Shown here: positions 17,903 to 26,529 of the stretch, one piece after another
Layout of the letters: each line of letters starts with the position of its first letter
Position numbering within the stretch: position 1 is the first letter of the stretch
NCBI GenBank assembly: GCA_024226555.1
Contig: JAAELO010000822.1
Span: forward strand, 1 to 62,865
Direction: 5' to 3'
DNA from: Desulfobacterales bacterium
Lineage (GTDB): Bacteria > Desulfobacterota > Desulfobacteria > Desulfobacterales > JAAELO01
Length of the DNA: 62,865 nucleotides
The notes under the pieces: generated by a model
Databases searched by the model: none
Told to the model about the DNA's origin: nothing
Seen by the model: only the letters and a program-made list of their open reading frames with translations
Translations under genes and position numbers: made by a program

Positions 17903-18370
17903 TTGGATAAGGTACCAATTACCAGAGAGGGATTTGAAAAGCTTAAAAAAGAGCTTGTGCAATTAAAAACTATCGAGAGACCTGAAAATATTGAAGCGAT
18001 TGAGATAGCCAGAGCCCATGGAGACCTTTCTGAAAATGCTGATTTTGATGCTGCTAAAGAAAGACAATCCTTCCTGGAAGGTAGAATAACAGACCTAAGC
18101 TTCAAACTTGCTAATGCTGATATTATTGACCCTGATAATCTGCCAAAAGACAGAGTCGTCTTTGGATGTAGAATCCTTCTTGAAAATGTAGATACAGAAG
18201 AGGAAGTTAAATATCAATTGGTTGGACAGGAAGAATCTGACATTGATGAAGGTAAAATTTCTGTTAGCTCTCCGTTAGGTAAGGCACTTATTGGAAAAGA
18301 ACCAGGACAGGAAGTAACTATAAATGCTCCTGGTGGTAAAAGAACGTATGAACTAATTGACATTCTTTAA
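17903..18370 (+). CDS. greA: Transcription elongation factor GreA
   Basis: Rescues backtracked RNA polymerase by stimulating transcript cleavage. The protein has the N-terminal coiled coil with the acidic tip (HGDLSENADFDAAKERQ, catalytic Asp/Glu residues) and the C-terminal FKBP-like domain (SPLGKALIGKEPGQEV). The frame extends to an ATG at 17873, but homologues begin at about PITREGFEKL, and a TTG at 17903 has GGGAG seven bases upstream, so the TTG start is preferred (155 residues). Repeat E7, a compact hairpin, follows the stop by six bases and may terminate transcription. Confidence 0.95.
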   Translation: MDKVPITREGFEKLKKELVQLKTIERPENIEAIEIARAHGDLSENADFDAAKERQSFLEGRITDLSFKLANADIIDPDNLPKDRVVFGCRILLENVDTEEEVKYQLVGQEESDIDEGKISVSSPLGKALIGKEPGQEVTINAPGGKRTYELIDIL

Positions 18371-18376
18371 CCTTAA

Positions 18377-18425
18377 GGGAATCTCTAATAATAATTATTA
18401 GATTAAAAACAGTTATTAGATTCCC
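18377..18425. repeat. Minimal palindromic element, copy E7
   Basis: GGGAATCTCTAATAAT and TTATTAGATTCCC form inverted arms only about 20 bases apart, 49 bp in total. This looks like the two ends of the larger repeat family with the interior deleted. As RNA it would make a stable hairpin directly after greA. Confidence 0.8.
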
Positions 18426-18436
18426 ATATTTGAAAT

Positions 18437-18465
18437 TTGCAAAATATACGATCTTTTGATATGAT
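18437..18465 (+). promoter_or_regulatory. Promoter-like sequence for rpoZ
   Basis: TTGCAA and TATGAT are separated by 17 bases, 55 bases before the rpoZ start codon and just after repeat E7. Confidence 0.5.
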
Positions 18466-18519
18466 AAAGATTTGAATTTATAGAATATTATTTATTATAT
18501 TATAATAAAGGAGATAGAT

Positions 18520-18708
18520 GTGGCTCGAGTAACTGTAGAAGATTGCCTCAATAGAGTTCCTAATAGATTTACATTGGTACATATGGCTGCTAAACGTGTT
18601 AGACAACTGCGTGATGGAGCAGACTATGTAATTGATGATAATAAAGGTAATGAAGATGTTGTTATGGCCTTAAGAGAAATAGCTGAAGGCAAAATAACAC
18701 AAAAATAA
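18520..18708 (+). CDS. rpoZ: RNA polymerase omega subunit
   Basis: A 62-residue protein that chaperones the beta-prime subunit during RNA polymerase assembly. The omega signature is clear: [20 protein letters not shown], then [12 protein letters not shown] and [13 protein letters not shown]. Translation starts at GTG, with AAGGAGATAGAT as the ribosome binding site. It is usually paired with gmk or spoT, which are not here. A terminator follows. Confidence 0.95.
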   Translation: MARVTVEDCLNRVPNRFTLVHMAAKRVRQLRDGADYVIDDNKGNEDVVMALREIAEGKITQK

Positions 18709-18717
18709 TTCTATTTT

Positions 18718-18750
18718 AATAGGCTACTTTTCAAATGTAGCCTATTTTCC
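18718..18750 (+). terminator. Intrinsic terminator after rpoZ
   Basis: A 10-bp perfect stem, AATAGGCTAC with GTAGCCTATT, loop of nine bases, followed by a pyrimidine tract (TTCCTTTCC). It begins ten bases after the rpoZ stop codon. Confidence 0.85.
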
Positions 18751-18767
18751 TTTCCAAGACTATTTTT

Positions 18768-19502
18768 TTGAAGAAACCCACAAAAACATATAAAAAGATC
18801 AGAAGAAACTTAGGCAAAGCTATAAACGATTTTTCACTGATTTCAGACGGTGATAAAATTGTAGTTGGTATCTCCGGTGGAAAAGATAGCTTTACTCTAT
18901 TAAATTTATTAGTAGATATGTTGGCTGTTGTTCCTATAAATTACAAACTTTTTCCAGTGTACATTGACCCTGGATTTGAAAATAGTTTTGCAAGTGAACT
19001 TAAAAACTGTTGCAAAAAAATCGGGTTAAATCTAAAAGTAGTTAGTTCTGATATTGGTATATATGCTCATTCAGATAAAAATACTGAAAACCCTTGCTTT
19101 CTCTGTTCAAGATTAAGAAGGAAAAGATTATTTGAAATTGCAGATGAGTTAGGATGCTATAAAATAGCATTAGGTCATAACAAAGATGATATTATTGAAA
19201 CTCTGTTTTTAAACATGTTTTATTCTGGAAGGATTTATACAATGAAACCTTCCCAGGATTTTTTCAATGGTACTATTAATATTATCAGACCTCTATCATA
19301 TGTGGATGAAGATTTAATTATTAAATATTCAACACAATCTGATTTTCCAATATTTAAAAATCCTTGTCCCTCAGCGGGCAAGACAAAAAGAAGTGATGTT
19401 AAAGTATTTCTTAATGAATTATATAAAACTAACCCAAATATAAAGGGTAGTATATTCAAGTCATTAAGCAGTGTTAAATTAGACTATTTATTGATAAAAT
19501 AA
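18768..19502 (+). CDS. ttcA: TtcA-type tRNA 2-thiocytidine biosynthesis protein
   Basis: A 244-residue PP-loop ATPase of the TtcA/TilS family that adenylates tRNA cytidine before sulfur transfer. The PP-loop is SGGKDS (36-41); the Fe-S/sulfur CxxC is Cys110-Cys113 in NPCFLCSR; GHNKDDIIET is the characteristic second motif. The start is TTG with no clear ribosome binding site, just after the rpoZ terminator. TtcA and closely related archaeal-type thiolases (CTU1/TtuA) share these motifs, so the modified base is not certain. FolE2 follows after 26 bases. Confidence 0.85.
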   Translation: MKKPTKTYKKIRRNLGKAINDFSLISDGDKIVVGISGGKDSFTLLNLLVDMLAVVPINYKLFPVYIDPGFENSFASELKNCCKKIGLNLKVVSSDIGIYAHSDKNTENPCFLCSRLRRKRLFEIADELGCYKIALGHNKDDIIETLFLNMFYSGRIYTMKPSQDFFNGTINIIRPLSYVDEDLIIKYSTQSDFPIFKNPCPSAGKTKRSDVKVFLNELYKTNPNIKGSIFKSLSSVKLDYLLIK

Positions 19503-19528
19503 TGAACTCATAGAAAGTTGTTTTAAAA

Positions 19529-20332
19529 ATGAAAGATACTCAAAAAGAAAGAGACTACAGAAATCTTGCAATAGAGAAAGTAGGTATTAAAAACCTAAAA
19601 TACCCAATAACTGTGTTTGATAAATCTAATATCTCACAACACACTGTTGCTTCAATTAATATGTATGTTGATCTACCACATCATCTAAAGGGAACACATA
19701 TGAGTAGATTTGTCGAGATGCTCCATCTCTTTAAATCTGAAGTTTCCTTAAAAACTTTTTCAATCATTTTAGATCAAATGAAATCCCATCTGGATGCATC
19801 CTCAGCAAATATTGAGATGAGCTTCCCATATTTCATTGAAAAAAAAGCACCAGCCAGTAATGCTCCTGGAATAATGGATTATAAATGCCGTTTTATTGGA
19901 AGTAGTGACAAAAATGGACAAATAGATCTTGTTTCTGAAGTTACTGTTCCAATTACGTCTGTGTGCCCCTGTTCAAAAGAAATTAGTGAGGCGGGTGCTC
20001 ATAATCAAAGAGGAGAGGTATGCCTTCGGATTCGTTTTAAGAAATTTGTATGGATTGAAGACACAATCAGGTTAATTGAAGAATCAGCTTCATGTGAGGT
20101 TTATTCAGTTCTTAAAAGAATAGATGAAAAATATGTAACTGAAAGAGGGTATGAAAACCCTAAATTTGTTGAAGATGTTGTGAGAGATATTGCTAAAATG
20201 ATCCATACAGATAAAAACATCACATGGTTTTCAGTTAGTGCTGAGAACTTTGAGTCAATCCATAATCATAGTGCATATGCTTTTATTTCAGGGGGAGAGA
20301 TTCCAAATAATCTATTAAATAAGGCTATTTAA
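19529..20332 (+). CDS. folE2: GTP cyclohydrolase I type 2 (FolE2)
   Basis: Converts GTP to dihydroneopterin triphosphate, the first step of folate and queuosine synthesis, with relaxed metal need. The 267-residue length and motifs DLPHHLKGTHMSRF, the cysteine-containing loop SVCPCSKEIS (Cys146, Cys148) and GAHNQRGEV (His158) fit this tunnel-fold family. It replaces the zinc-dependent FolE in some bacteria. Its 3' end overlaps the convergent PBP4 gene by eight bases. Confidence 0.94.
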   Translation: MKDTQKERDYRNLAIEKVGIKNLKYPITVFDKSNISQHTVASINMYVDLPHHLKGTHMSRFVEMLHLFKSEVSLKTFSIILDQMKSHLDASSANIEMSFPYFIEKKAPASNAPGIMDYKCRFIGSSDKNGQIDLVSEVTVPITSVCPCSKEISEAGAHNQRGEVCLRIRFKKFVWIEDTIRLIEESASCEVYSVLKRIDEKYVTERGYENPKFVEDVVRDIAKMIHTDKNITWFSVSAENFESIHNHSAYAFISGGEIPNNLLNKAI

Positions 20333-21497
20333 TAAGTTTTTTCATTTGTTTATAGATCTTATTTAACCTTAAATAAGCATTATCTCCATTAATTATTATT
20401 ACATAACTATACAGCTTATTATTTTTTTTTATAAAACCAACCCTTGATGAAATATCTCTCATTGTACCGGTTTTAAAGAAATCATTACCTTCATTTTTTA
20501 GTAGTTTATAGTGGATCTTAAAATCTAATAAAATGGTCATTAGGTCAGCCGATGAAATTTTATTATTTCTTGAGATACCTGAACCTTCTACAAGTGATAA
20601 ATGTTTTTTATTTGTTTTTTTTAAATAATTACTAACAACCTCCATTCCTTTTTTGAGATCACCCGGGACACCTTTTTTCTCAGCCCCCATAGTAATAAAA
20701 ACCTGGTTGGCAATAAAGTTATTTGAAAATAACATTAGTTTTTTAATTACATCGTTTAATGTGTAAACTGAGTTATATTCATATATTTTATTAGCTTTAT
20801 TATTTAAAACGCCTCTTTTAACAGATCCATCTATTTTCAAACCTTTTTTTTGTAGAAAATATTTAAAAAGATGACCAGTATAAAGAAGACTGTCATTTGA
20901 ATTTAATTTCACCCTACCTTTATCAAGTTTTGTATCTTTTACTCTTTTTAGTGTGAAATCAAGCAAAGGTGTTTGTTTCTCTCCACTGATAAATTTACCG
21001 GTCTTGTTCTTCTCGAAAAAAACTGTATTAAAATTAGAGCAAATTGCTCCATTAGGAGCGTCATATGGCTGCGAAGAGTTCTTAATTACACCAGGTATGG
21101 TAATATTTTTTTTAAAAAAAGATCCATCTAAGATAATATCTTTTACTTTGTACTTATTTATTTTTTTTGCAATTTTTTCTGAAACAGATTCTATAATTTC
21201 TGAAATTAGAACAGGATCACCATAGCCTTTGATTATTAAATCAAACCTTTCATTCATATAAAAATCTGTTTTAAATCTATAATCAGATCCGAGTGAGTCT
21301 ATAGCTGAAAGGGCAGTTAAAATTTTAAGTGTGGAAGCTGGTATTAAAATTTTATCGCTGTTAATTGATATTATTGTTCTTTCGAGGTGATCTTTTAATA
21401 TAACTGTACTGTTCTTATCCAATAGTTCATTTATATTTGAACTGTAAGCAATTGATGCAACTAAGGTTAAAAACAATACAGTAATAGTTTTAATCAT
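20325..21497 (-). CDS. dacB: D-alanyl-D-alanine carboxypeptidase/endopeptidase (PBP4, S13)
   Basis: A periplasmic peptidoglycan enzyme of 390 residues. A signal peptide (about 1-19) precedes the penicillin-binding motifs: SxxK at Ser55-Lys58 (PASTLKIL), SxN at Ser258-Asn260 (FSNNFIANQ) and KTG at 342-344 (FFKTGTMRD). The long insert between SxxK and SxN is typical of class C PBP4. The start codon lies five bases from the end of repeat E6; the repeat arm provides AGAGG ten bases before the ATG, the same geometry as at the WYL gene. Confidence 0.93.
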   Translation of the reverse strand: MIKTITVLFLTLVASIAYSSNINELLDKNSTVILKDHLERTIISINSDKILIPASTLKILTALSAIDSLGSDYRFKTDFYMNERFDLIIKGYGDPVLISEIIESVSEKIAKKINKYKVKDIILDGSFFKKNITIPGVIKNSSQPYDAPNGAICSNFNTVFFEKNKTGKFISGEKQTPLLDFTLKRVKDTKLDKGRVKLNSNDSLLYTGHLFKYFLQKKGLKIDGSVKRGVLNNKANKIYEYNSVYTLNDVIKKLMLFSNNFIANQVFITMGAEKKGVPGDLKKGMEVVSNYLKKTNKKHLSLVEGSGISRNNKISSADLMTILLDFKIHYKLLKNEGNDFFKTGTMRDISSRVGFIKKNNKLYSYVIIINGDNAYLRLNKIYKQMKKLIK

Positions 21498-21502
21498 ATC
21501 CA

Positions 21503-21829
21503 GGGAACCTCTAATAATTAGTATTTTTATTGAAATTCAACGTTTATAAAAGCTTTCAGTTTTATAAAATCTCTGCTGATAAAAAATAACGGGCCGATTC
21601 GTTTATAAAAAGCTTTTATTTTATAAAGTTTGCAGTTCTTTTTTGAAGATACTCTGTTGTTTTGTTTTTATTTCTTTTAAAACAACTTAAGTAGTTCGGT
21701 AAAAACAAACAAAACTAAAGCCTTTTGTTTTATAGGTAGTTATTAGCGACTCCTCCAGAATAGATAATCTGGAACCTAACTGCCTAATAACACATAATAT
21801 ATAAAAAGTGTTACTTAGAAGAGATTCCC
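21503..21829 (+). repeat. MITE-like composite element, copy E6 (longest)
   Basis: Starts GGGAACCTCTAATAATTAG and ends GAGATTCCC. The left 160 bp match E1; a middle section with AAAACAAACAAAACTAAAG matches E5; the right 92 bp (21738-21829) match E4 in inverted orientation with one mismatch. There is no reading frame. It fills the space between the M18 peptidase stop codon, one base away, and the dacB start codon, five bases away. Confidence 0.88.
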
Positions 21830-21830
21830 A

Positions 21831-23264
21831 TCAAATCATATCTTTATAAAAAGTATTATAAGCCAGGTATGCCATGTATATATCTGCTTTCCCACACAGT
21901 TCAAAAGGCGAATGCATCGATAAAACAGCGGGGCCACAATCTATAATTTCCATACCGTATTCTGCCAGAAATTTTGCAACAGTTCCACCACCGCCCTGAT
22001 CTACTTTACCAAGTTCTGCTACCTGCCAAACAATTTTATCTCTGTTAAAGATCTTTCTTATTTTATTAAAATATTCTGAGTTTGCATCACTTGATCCTGA
22101 TTTCCCTCTTACACCTGTAAATTTTGAAAAACAGATACCATATCCTATTCTTGCAGCATTCCTTTTCTCATGAACACTCTGGTAATCTGGTTCAATCCCG
22201 GCATTAACATCACCTGAAAGTGCACTGGAACTAATAATAGCCTTACGCAATGACCTTTGACTTGAATCCTCTTTTTTTATTACTAAAAGGTCAGAGATAA
22301 AGTCATCTATTATTTTTGATTTAGCACCTGTATTTCCTTCACTTCCTATCTCTTCCTTATCAAAGAAAAATCCGACAGCTGTTACTTCAGGTATTTTCTT
22401 AAGATCAATAATAGCCCTTAAAGATGTGTATGCACAAACCCTGTCATCATGCCCGTACGCACCAACAAGACTTCTGTCAAAACCAACATCCCTGGACTTT
22501 CCTGCAGGAACAACTTCTATCTCTGCACATAACAGATCCTCTTCAGTTATTTTGAAATCTGTATATAAAATATTCAGGATAGTGAGTTTGAATCTTTCTT
22601 TAATCTCTTTATCACCTATTGGAAGAGATCCGGTTACAATATTCAGTTTTTCACCTTCAAAAGCATCTGATAATTTTTTACTGGCTTGATCTTTTCCAAG
22701 ATGAGGAAGCAGATCAGAAATAGAAAAAACAGGATCGCTTTCTTTTTCACCTATTGTTATTGTAACCTCTTTACCATCTTTTAAATAAGCTATACCATGA
22801 ATTGCAAGTGGCCTTGCAAGCCATTGATATTTTTTTATCCCACCATAATAATGAGTTTTCATAAGAGCAATATCCTGCTCTTCATACAAAGGATTTTGTT
22901 TTAAATCCAATCTGGGAGAATCAATGTGTGACCCAATTATATTAACACCTTTTGAAATATCTCTTTTACCGCAATATGCAACTGCAACTGCTTTTTTATT
23001 ATATATTTTATAGAATTTGCTAACAGATTTTCCTTTTGTTACTGAATCGATATTCTTAAAACCTGATTTAAGAAGGATTTTTTCTATCTCTTTTACAGAT
23101 TCTCTTTCAGTTTTGGAGTTATCTATAAATTTTTTATAATCTTCTGCAAACTTAAAAGCAGATTTTTTTTGGACCTGATTTAAAGCATCCCATACAAGAG
23201 TGGGTTCTCTTAATACTGTTTTCGATAATTTTTCAGCTTCAGCTTTATTAATTTGTTTTATCAT
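21831..23264 (-). CDS. M18 family aspartyl aminopeptidase
   Basis: A 477-residue zinc aminopeptidase that removes N-terminal acidic or neutral residues. Di-zinc site motifs are visible: GSHIDSPRLD (His and Asp ligands), FDKEEIGSEGNTGA (general base and ligand glutamates) and the C-terminal SMHSPFE (His ligand). Length fits the bacterial M18 group. It starts 11 bases after the Tex gene and is probably co-transcribed with it. Repeat E6 begins one base after its stop codon. Confidence 0.92.
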   Translation of the reverse strand: MIKQINKAEAEKLSKTVLREPTLVWDALNQVQKKSAFKFAEDYKKFIDNSKTERESVKEIEKILLKSGFKNIDSVTKGKSVSKFYKIYNKKAVAVAYCGKRDISKGVNIIGSHIDSPRLDLKQNPLYEEQDIALMKTHYYGGIKKYQWLARPLAIHGIAYLKDGKEVTITIGEKESDPVFSISDLLPHLGKDQASKKLSDAFEGEKLNIVTGSLPIGDKEIKERFKLTILNILYTDFKITEEDLLCAEIEVVPAGKSRDVGFDRSLVGAYGHDDRVCAYTSLRAIIDLKKIPEVTAVGFFFDKEEIGSEGNTGAKSKIIDDFISDLLVIKKEDSSQRSLRKAIISSSALSGDVNAGIEPDYQSVHEKRNAARIGYGICFSKFTGVRGKSGSSDANSEYFNKIRKIFNRDKIVWQVAELGKVDQGGGGTVAKFLAEYGMEIIDCGPAVLSMHSPFELCGKADIYMAYLAYNTFYKDMI

Positions 23265-23275
23265 CTCATTTTCCT

Positions 23276-25510
23276 TTATTTTTTCAAGAGTTCTGCAAAG
23301 GGATTATTAAAAGGAGTCCTTCCTGAACTGTTATTTGTTATCTTTTTCTTACTTTTTTTCTTAATTGGCTTACTCTGGTCAAAAGTCGTTTTCATGGATA
23401 GTGCTATTCGTTTTCTATCCTGATCAATAGAAAGAACCCTAACTTTAACTTTCTGATGGACCTTTACAACTTTAGATGTATCTTTGACAAATGTATCTGA
23501 CATTTCACTAATATGAACTAAACCATCCTGATGAACACCAATATCAACAAAAGCTCCAAATGCTGTTATATTTGTTACTATTCCAGGAAGAGACATCCCT
23601 TCCTTTAGATCTGAAATCTTTTCAACGGAACTATCAAATTTAAACTCTTCAAACTCACTTCTTGGGTCTCTACCAGGTTTTGAGAGTTCATCTAATATAT
23701 CCTGAAGTGTTGGTAAACCAGTTTTTTCTGTTACATATTCTTTTATATCAATTTTGTCTCTTAATTCTTTTTTATTAATTAAGTCGGATATACTGCAATT
23801 CATATCTTTGGCCATGTCGTCAACAATATGATAACTTTCAGGGTGGACCGAACTTCTGTCAAGAATATTGTCAGATTCTGTTATTTTTAAAAACCCTGCA
23901 GCTTGTTCAAATGCCTTTGGACCAAGTCTTGGAACCTCTTTCAATGATTTCCTGGATATATATGGGCCATTTTCATTTCTAAACTTAACTATATTCTTAG
24001 CGAGCCTCTTCCCAAGACCTGATACGTATGTCAAAAGTTCGACACTAGATCTGTTTACATCAACTCCCACACCATTTACACAGCTAATAACAACATCATC
24101 TAGTGCATTTTTTAAAGAATTTTGATCCACATCATGCTGATATTGCCCAACCCCAATTGATTTTGGATCAATTTTTACAAGCTCTGATAATGGGTCCATT
24201 AACCTTCTCCCAATTGAAACAGAGCCTCTCACAGTTATGTCATGATCGGGAAACTCCTCTCTTGCAATATCTGATGCTGAATATATTGATGCACCACTTT
24301 CATTCACCATTGTTATTAATATATTTTTTAGCTTTAAACCCCTTATAAAACTTTCGGTTTCACGGCTTGCAGTACCATTTCCAATGGCTATAGCTTCAAT
24401 ATCATATTCATCGCAGAGTTTTATTATTTTCTTTTGAGCTTCAATATCTTTATTATTTGACATTCCTGGATAAATTGTATCATTTTTTTTCAATTGTCCC
24501 TGTTCATCAAGGCAGACTACTTTACATCCAGTCCTAAAGCCTGGATCTATTGCCAGTATTCGCTTGGCACCTAATGGTGCTGATAATAAAAGTTGTCTTA
24601 AATTTTCAGAAAATACATCTATTGCCTCACTATCCGCTCTCTCTTTTGTTTCAACTCTAATCTCTGTTTCCATACTTCTGGAAAGAAGTCTTTTATAGCA
24701 ATCGAAAATTGCGCTCTTAACTTCCATGGAATCAGATTTTTGTCCCTTCAGATATATAGCTTCAATCACTTCAATTGCATCATCAAATGAAGGCTGTACA
24801 TTTAAATTAAGAAGGTCTTCTTTTTCACCACGTCTCATAGCCAGTACCCTATGAGATGGAGCAGTTGTGATTTTTTCTGTCCAATCATAGTAATCTTTAT
24901 ATTTTACAGCTTCTTTCTCTTTATCTTTAACCACAGATGTTTGAAAAACAGCACTATTTCTAAATAATTTCCTCAGATTTTTTCTAACTAACTGATCTTC
25001 ATTAATTATTTCTGCAACAATATCTCTCGCTCCTTTAAGAGCATCTTCAACAGAAACCACCTCTTTATCTTCATTAATAAAATCCTCTGCAACAGCTTCA
25101 ACATCTATGCCACTTTGTTCTAAAATCTGTAATGCTAAAGGTTCAAGACCTTTCTCCTTAGCCATAAGACCTTTTGTTTTTCTTTTCGGTTTATATGGCA
25201 AGTAGATATCTTCCAGATCTGACATGGTTTCTGCAATTAGAACCCTTTTTTCAAGATCCTGATTTAAATGTCCGTTCTGTTCCAGAGATTTTAAAACTGC
25301 TTTTTTTCTATCTTCCAGTTCCGTTAATTGAGTTATTCTGTCCCTAATGTTTGTAATATATACTTCATCAAGACTTCCTGTGACTTCTTTTCTGTATCTT
25401 GATATGAATGGAACTGTTGATCCTTCAAGCAAAAGATTGTTAACCGAGATAACCTGAGCCTCTGAAATTTTAAGTTCATCAGCTATTAATTTAAAATGAT
25501 TTTGATTCAT
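23276..25510 (-). CDS. tex: Tex family transcription accessory/RNA-binding protein
   Basis: A 744-residue cytoplasmic nucleic-acid-binding protein. Domains in order: N-terminal helical Tex domain (1-190), YqgF/RuvC-like domain with AIDPGFRTGCK (about 325-340), helix-hairpin-helix repeats (about 490-570) and a C-terminal S1 domain (GIVTNITAFGAFVDIGVHQD, about 640-710) with a Lys/Ser-rich tail. Tex is widespread and linked to transcription and toxin-gene control, but its precise job is not settled. It heads a two-gene unit with the M18 peptidase. Confidence 0.95.
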   Translation of the reverse strand: MNQNHFKLIADELKISEAQVISVNNLLLEGSTVPFISRYRKEVTGSLDEVYITNIRDRITQLTELEDRKKAVLKSLEQNGHLNQDLEKRVLIAETMSDLEDIYLPYKPKRKTKGLMAKEKGLEPLALQILEQSGIDVEAVAEDFINEDKEVVSVEDALKGARDIVAEIINEDQLVRKNLRKLFRNSAVFQTSVVKDKEKEAVKYKDYYDWTEKITTAPSHRVLAMRRGEKEDLLNLNVQPSFDDAIEVIEAIYLKGQKSDSMEVKSAIFDCYKRLLSRSMETEIRVETKERADSEAIDVFSENLRQLLLSAPLGAKRILAIDPGFRTGCKVVCLDEQGQLKKNDTIYPGMSNNKDIEAQKKIIKLCDEYDIEAIAIGNGTASRETESFIRGLKLKNILITMVNESGASIYSASDIAREEFPDHDITVRGSVSIGRRLMDPLSELVKIDPKSIGVGQYQHDVDQNSLKNALDDVVISCVNGVGVDVNRSSVELLTYVSGLGKRLAKNIVKFRNENGPYISRKSLKEVPRLGPKAFEQAAGFLKITESDNILDRSSVHPESYHIVDDMAKDMNCSISDLINKKELRDKIDIKEYVTEKTGLPTLQDILDELSKPGRDPRSEFEEFKFDSSVEKISDLKEGMSLPGIVTNITAFGAFVDIGVHQDGLVHISEMSDTFVKDTSKVVKVHQKVKVRVLSIDQDRKRIALSMKTTFDQSKPIKKKSKKKITNNSSGRTPFNNPFAELLKK

Positions 25511-25570
25511 TGATATCCACTTAATTTTTATTGAAAAGTTTTTTAATTATGAAAAATAAAAAAGATCTAT

Positions 25571-25701
25571 AGGGAGCCTATAATAACTGCCTTTTGAACG
25601 AACTACATCGTTGATTAAAAAAATAACTGTTGAAAAACCAGCTCGTTATTTTGTCTCTCGCCTTGTAGTTCAATCAAAATTCTAATTATTATAGGTTCCT
25701 A
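25571..25701 (-). repeat. MITE-like element, copy E8
   Basis: Left arm AGGGAGCCTATAATAACTG, right arm CTAATTATTATAGGTTCCT. Both arms carry A where the other copies have C (CCTATAAT against CCTCTAAT), so the pairing is kept. 131 bp, no reading frame, between Tex and the downstream-lying unknown gene. Confidence 0.85.
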
Positions 25702-25730
25702 TATTAGATTTTACAAAAGTTCAATTAGTA

Positions 25731-26321
25731 TCATTTAAAATATGATATTATTTTTTCTATTATATCAGAGTGTTTATTCTTCATTTTTTCCTGATCGTCA
25801 TCCGGACTTTGAATTTTTGAATACAAAACCTCCATCTCAACTCTATATCCTTTATAACTTTTCATATAGCCACCTCTAATAATGTTATATGGATACTGTA
25901 TGATACCTTCATAACTTACAACAATTTCCTGATGGGATACACCGTTTATTAAAGTCCTTTTACTATTTAAAGACATTAAACCTTCTTTTATCAGAAGATT
26001 AAAAAGGGCATTATGCTCTGCAGCGTATTTTAAATCAATTCTTGTATCTTTATCTGAATGCCCTCTTATAAAATATTTACTATATTTTCTAATATAATTA
26101 TCTTCATGATATGGATTCATGATCAGATCAGATTTTATAACCATCCCATTAGAAGTTTTAATATCTGCTCTTATGTAAAAAGTGTTATAATTTTCAAAAG
26201 AGAGTACATCATCAAATATCAACAGAACAATTATTATCATTGAAATATTGATACATAATAATTTTTTGGTACGATTATTGAATAAGAAATTCATAACTTT
26301 TTTTTTATTAATTTGATTCAT
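25731..26321 (-). CDS. Hypothetical exported or membrane-anchored protein
   Basis: A 196-residue protein I do not recognise. A positively charged N-terminus (1-20) is followed by one hydrophobic stretch (about 21-40, CINISMIIIVLLIFDDVLSF), either a signal peptide or an anchor. The remainder is a soluble, beta-rich looking domain (TFYIRADIKTSNGMVIKSDL..., EIVVSYEGIIQYPYN), loosely like LolA/LolB or outer-membrane lipoprotein carrier folds, which is only an impression. A second ATG ten codons later is also possible. It is divergent from the LPP20 lipoprotein gene. Confidence 0.6.
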   Translation of the reverse strand: MNQINKKKVMNFLFNNRTKKLLCINISMIIIVLLIFDDVLSFENYNTFYIRADIKTSNGMVIKSDLIMNPYHEDNYIRKYSKYFIRGHSDKDTRIDLKYAAEHNALFNLLIKEGLMSLNSKRTLINGVSHQEIVVSYEGIIQYPYNIIRGGYMKSYKGYRVEMEVLYSKIQSPDDDQEKMKNKHSDIIEKIISYFK

Positions 26322-26486
26322 TAGTTATTAATTAACAAATTTTACTTTTAAAAAAAAGTTAAAGCACATGTTTTAGGTATTTTATATTTTGGAATAAGTT
26401 AAAAAAGCTATGAATTTACTACTCTTTTTATCTAAAATATAAAATTTATTTGAATGTTATTATTGTATATTAATTCTACTTGAATC

Positions 26487-26518
26487 CCGATTTTCTTAAG
26501 AAAGTACAGTAAAATCGG
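26487..26518 (+). promoter_or_regulatory. 5' UTR hairpin beside the LPP20 ribosome binding site
   Basis: CCGATTTT (26487-26494) pairs exactly with AAAATCGG (26511-26518), leaving a 16-base loop. The stem ends two bases before a strong GGAGG (26521-26525) and 11 bases before the ATG. It could stabilise the leader or tune translation. Confidence 0.55.
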
Positions 26519-26529
26519 AAGGAGGAGAT

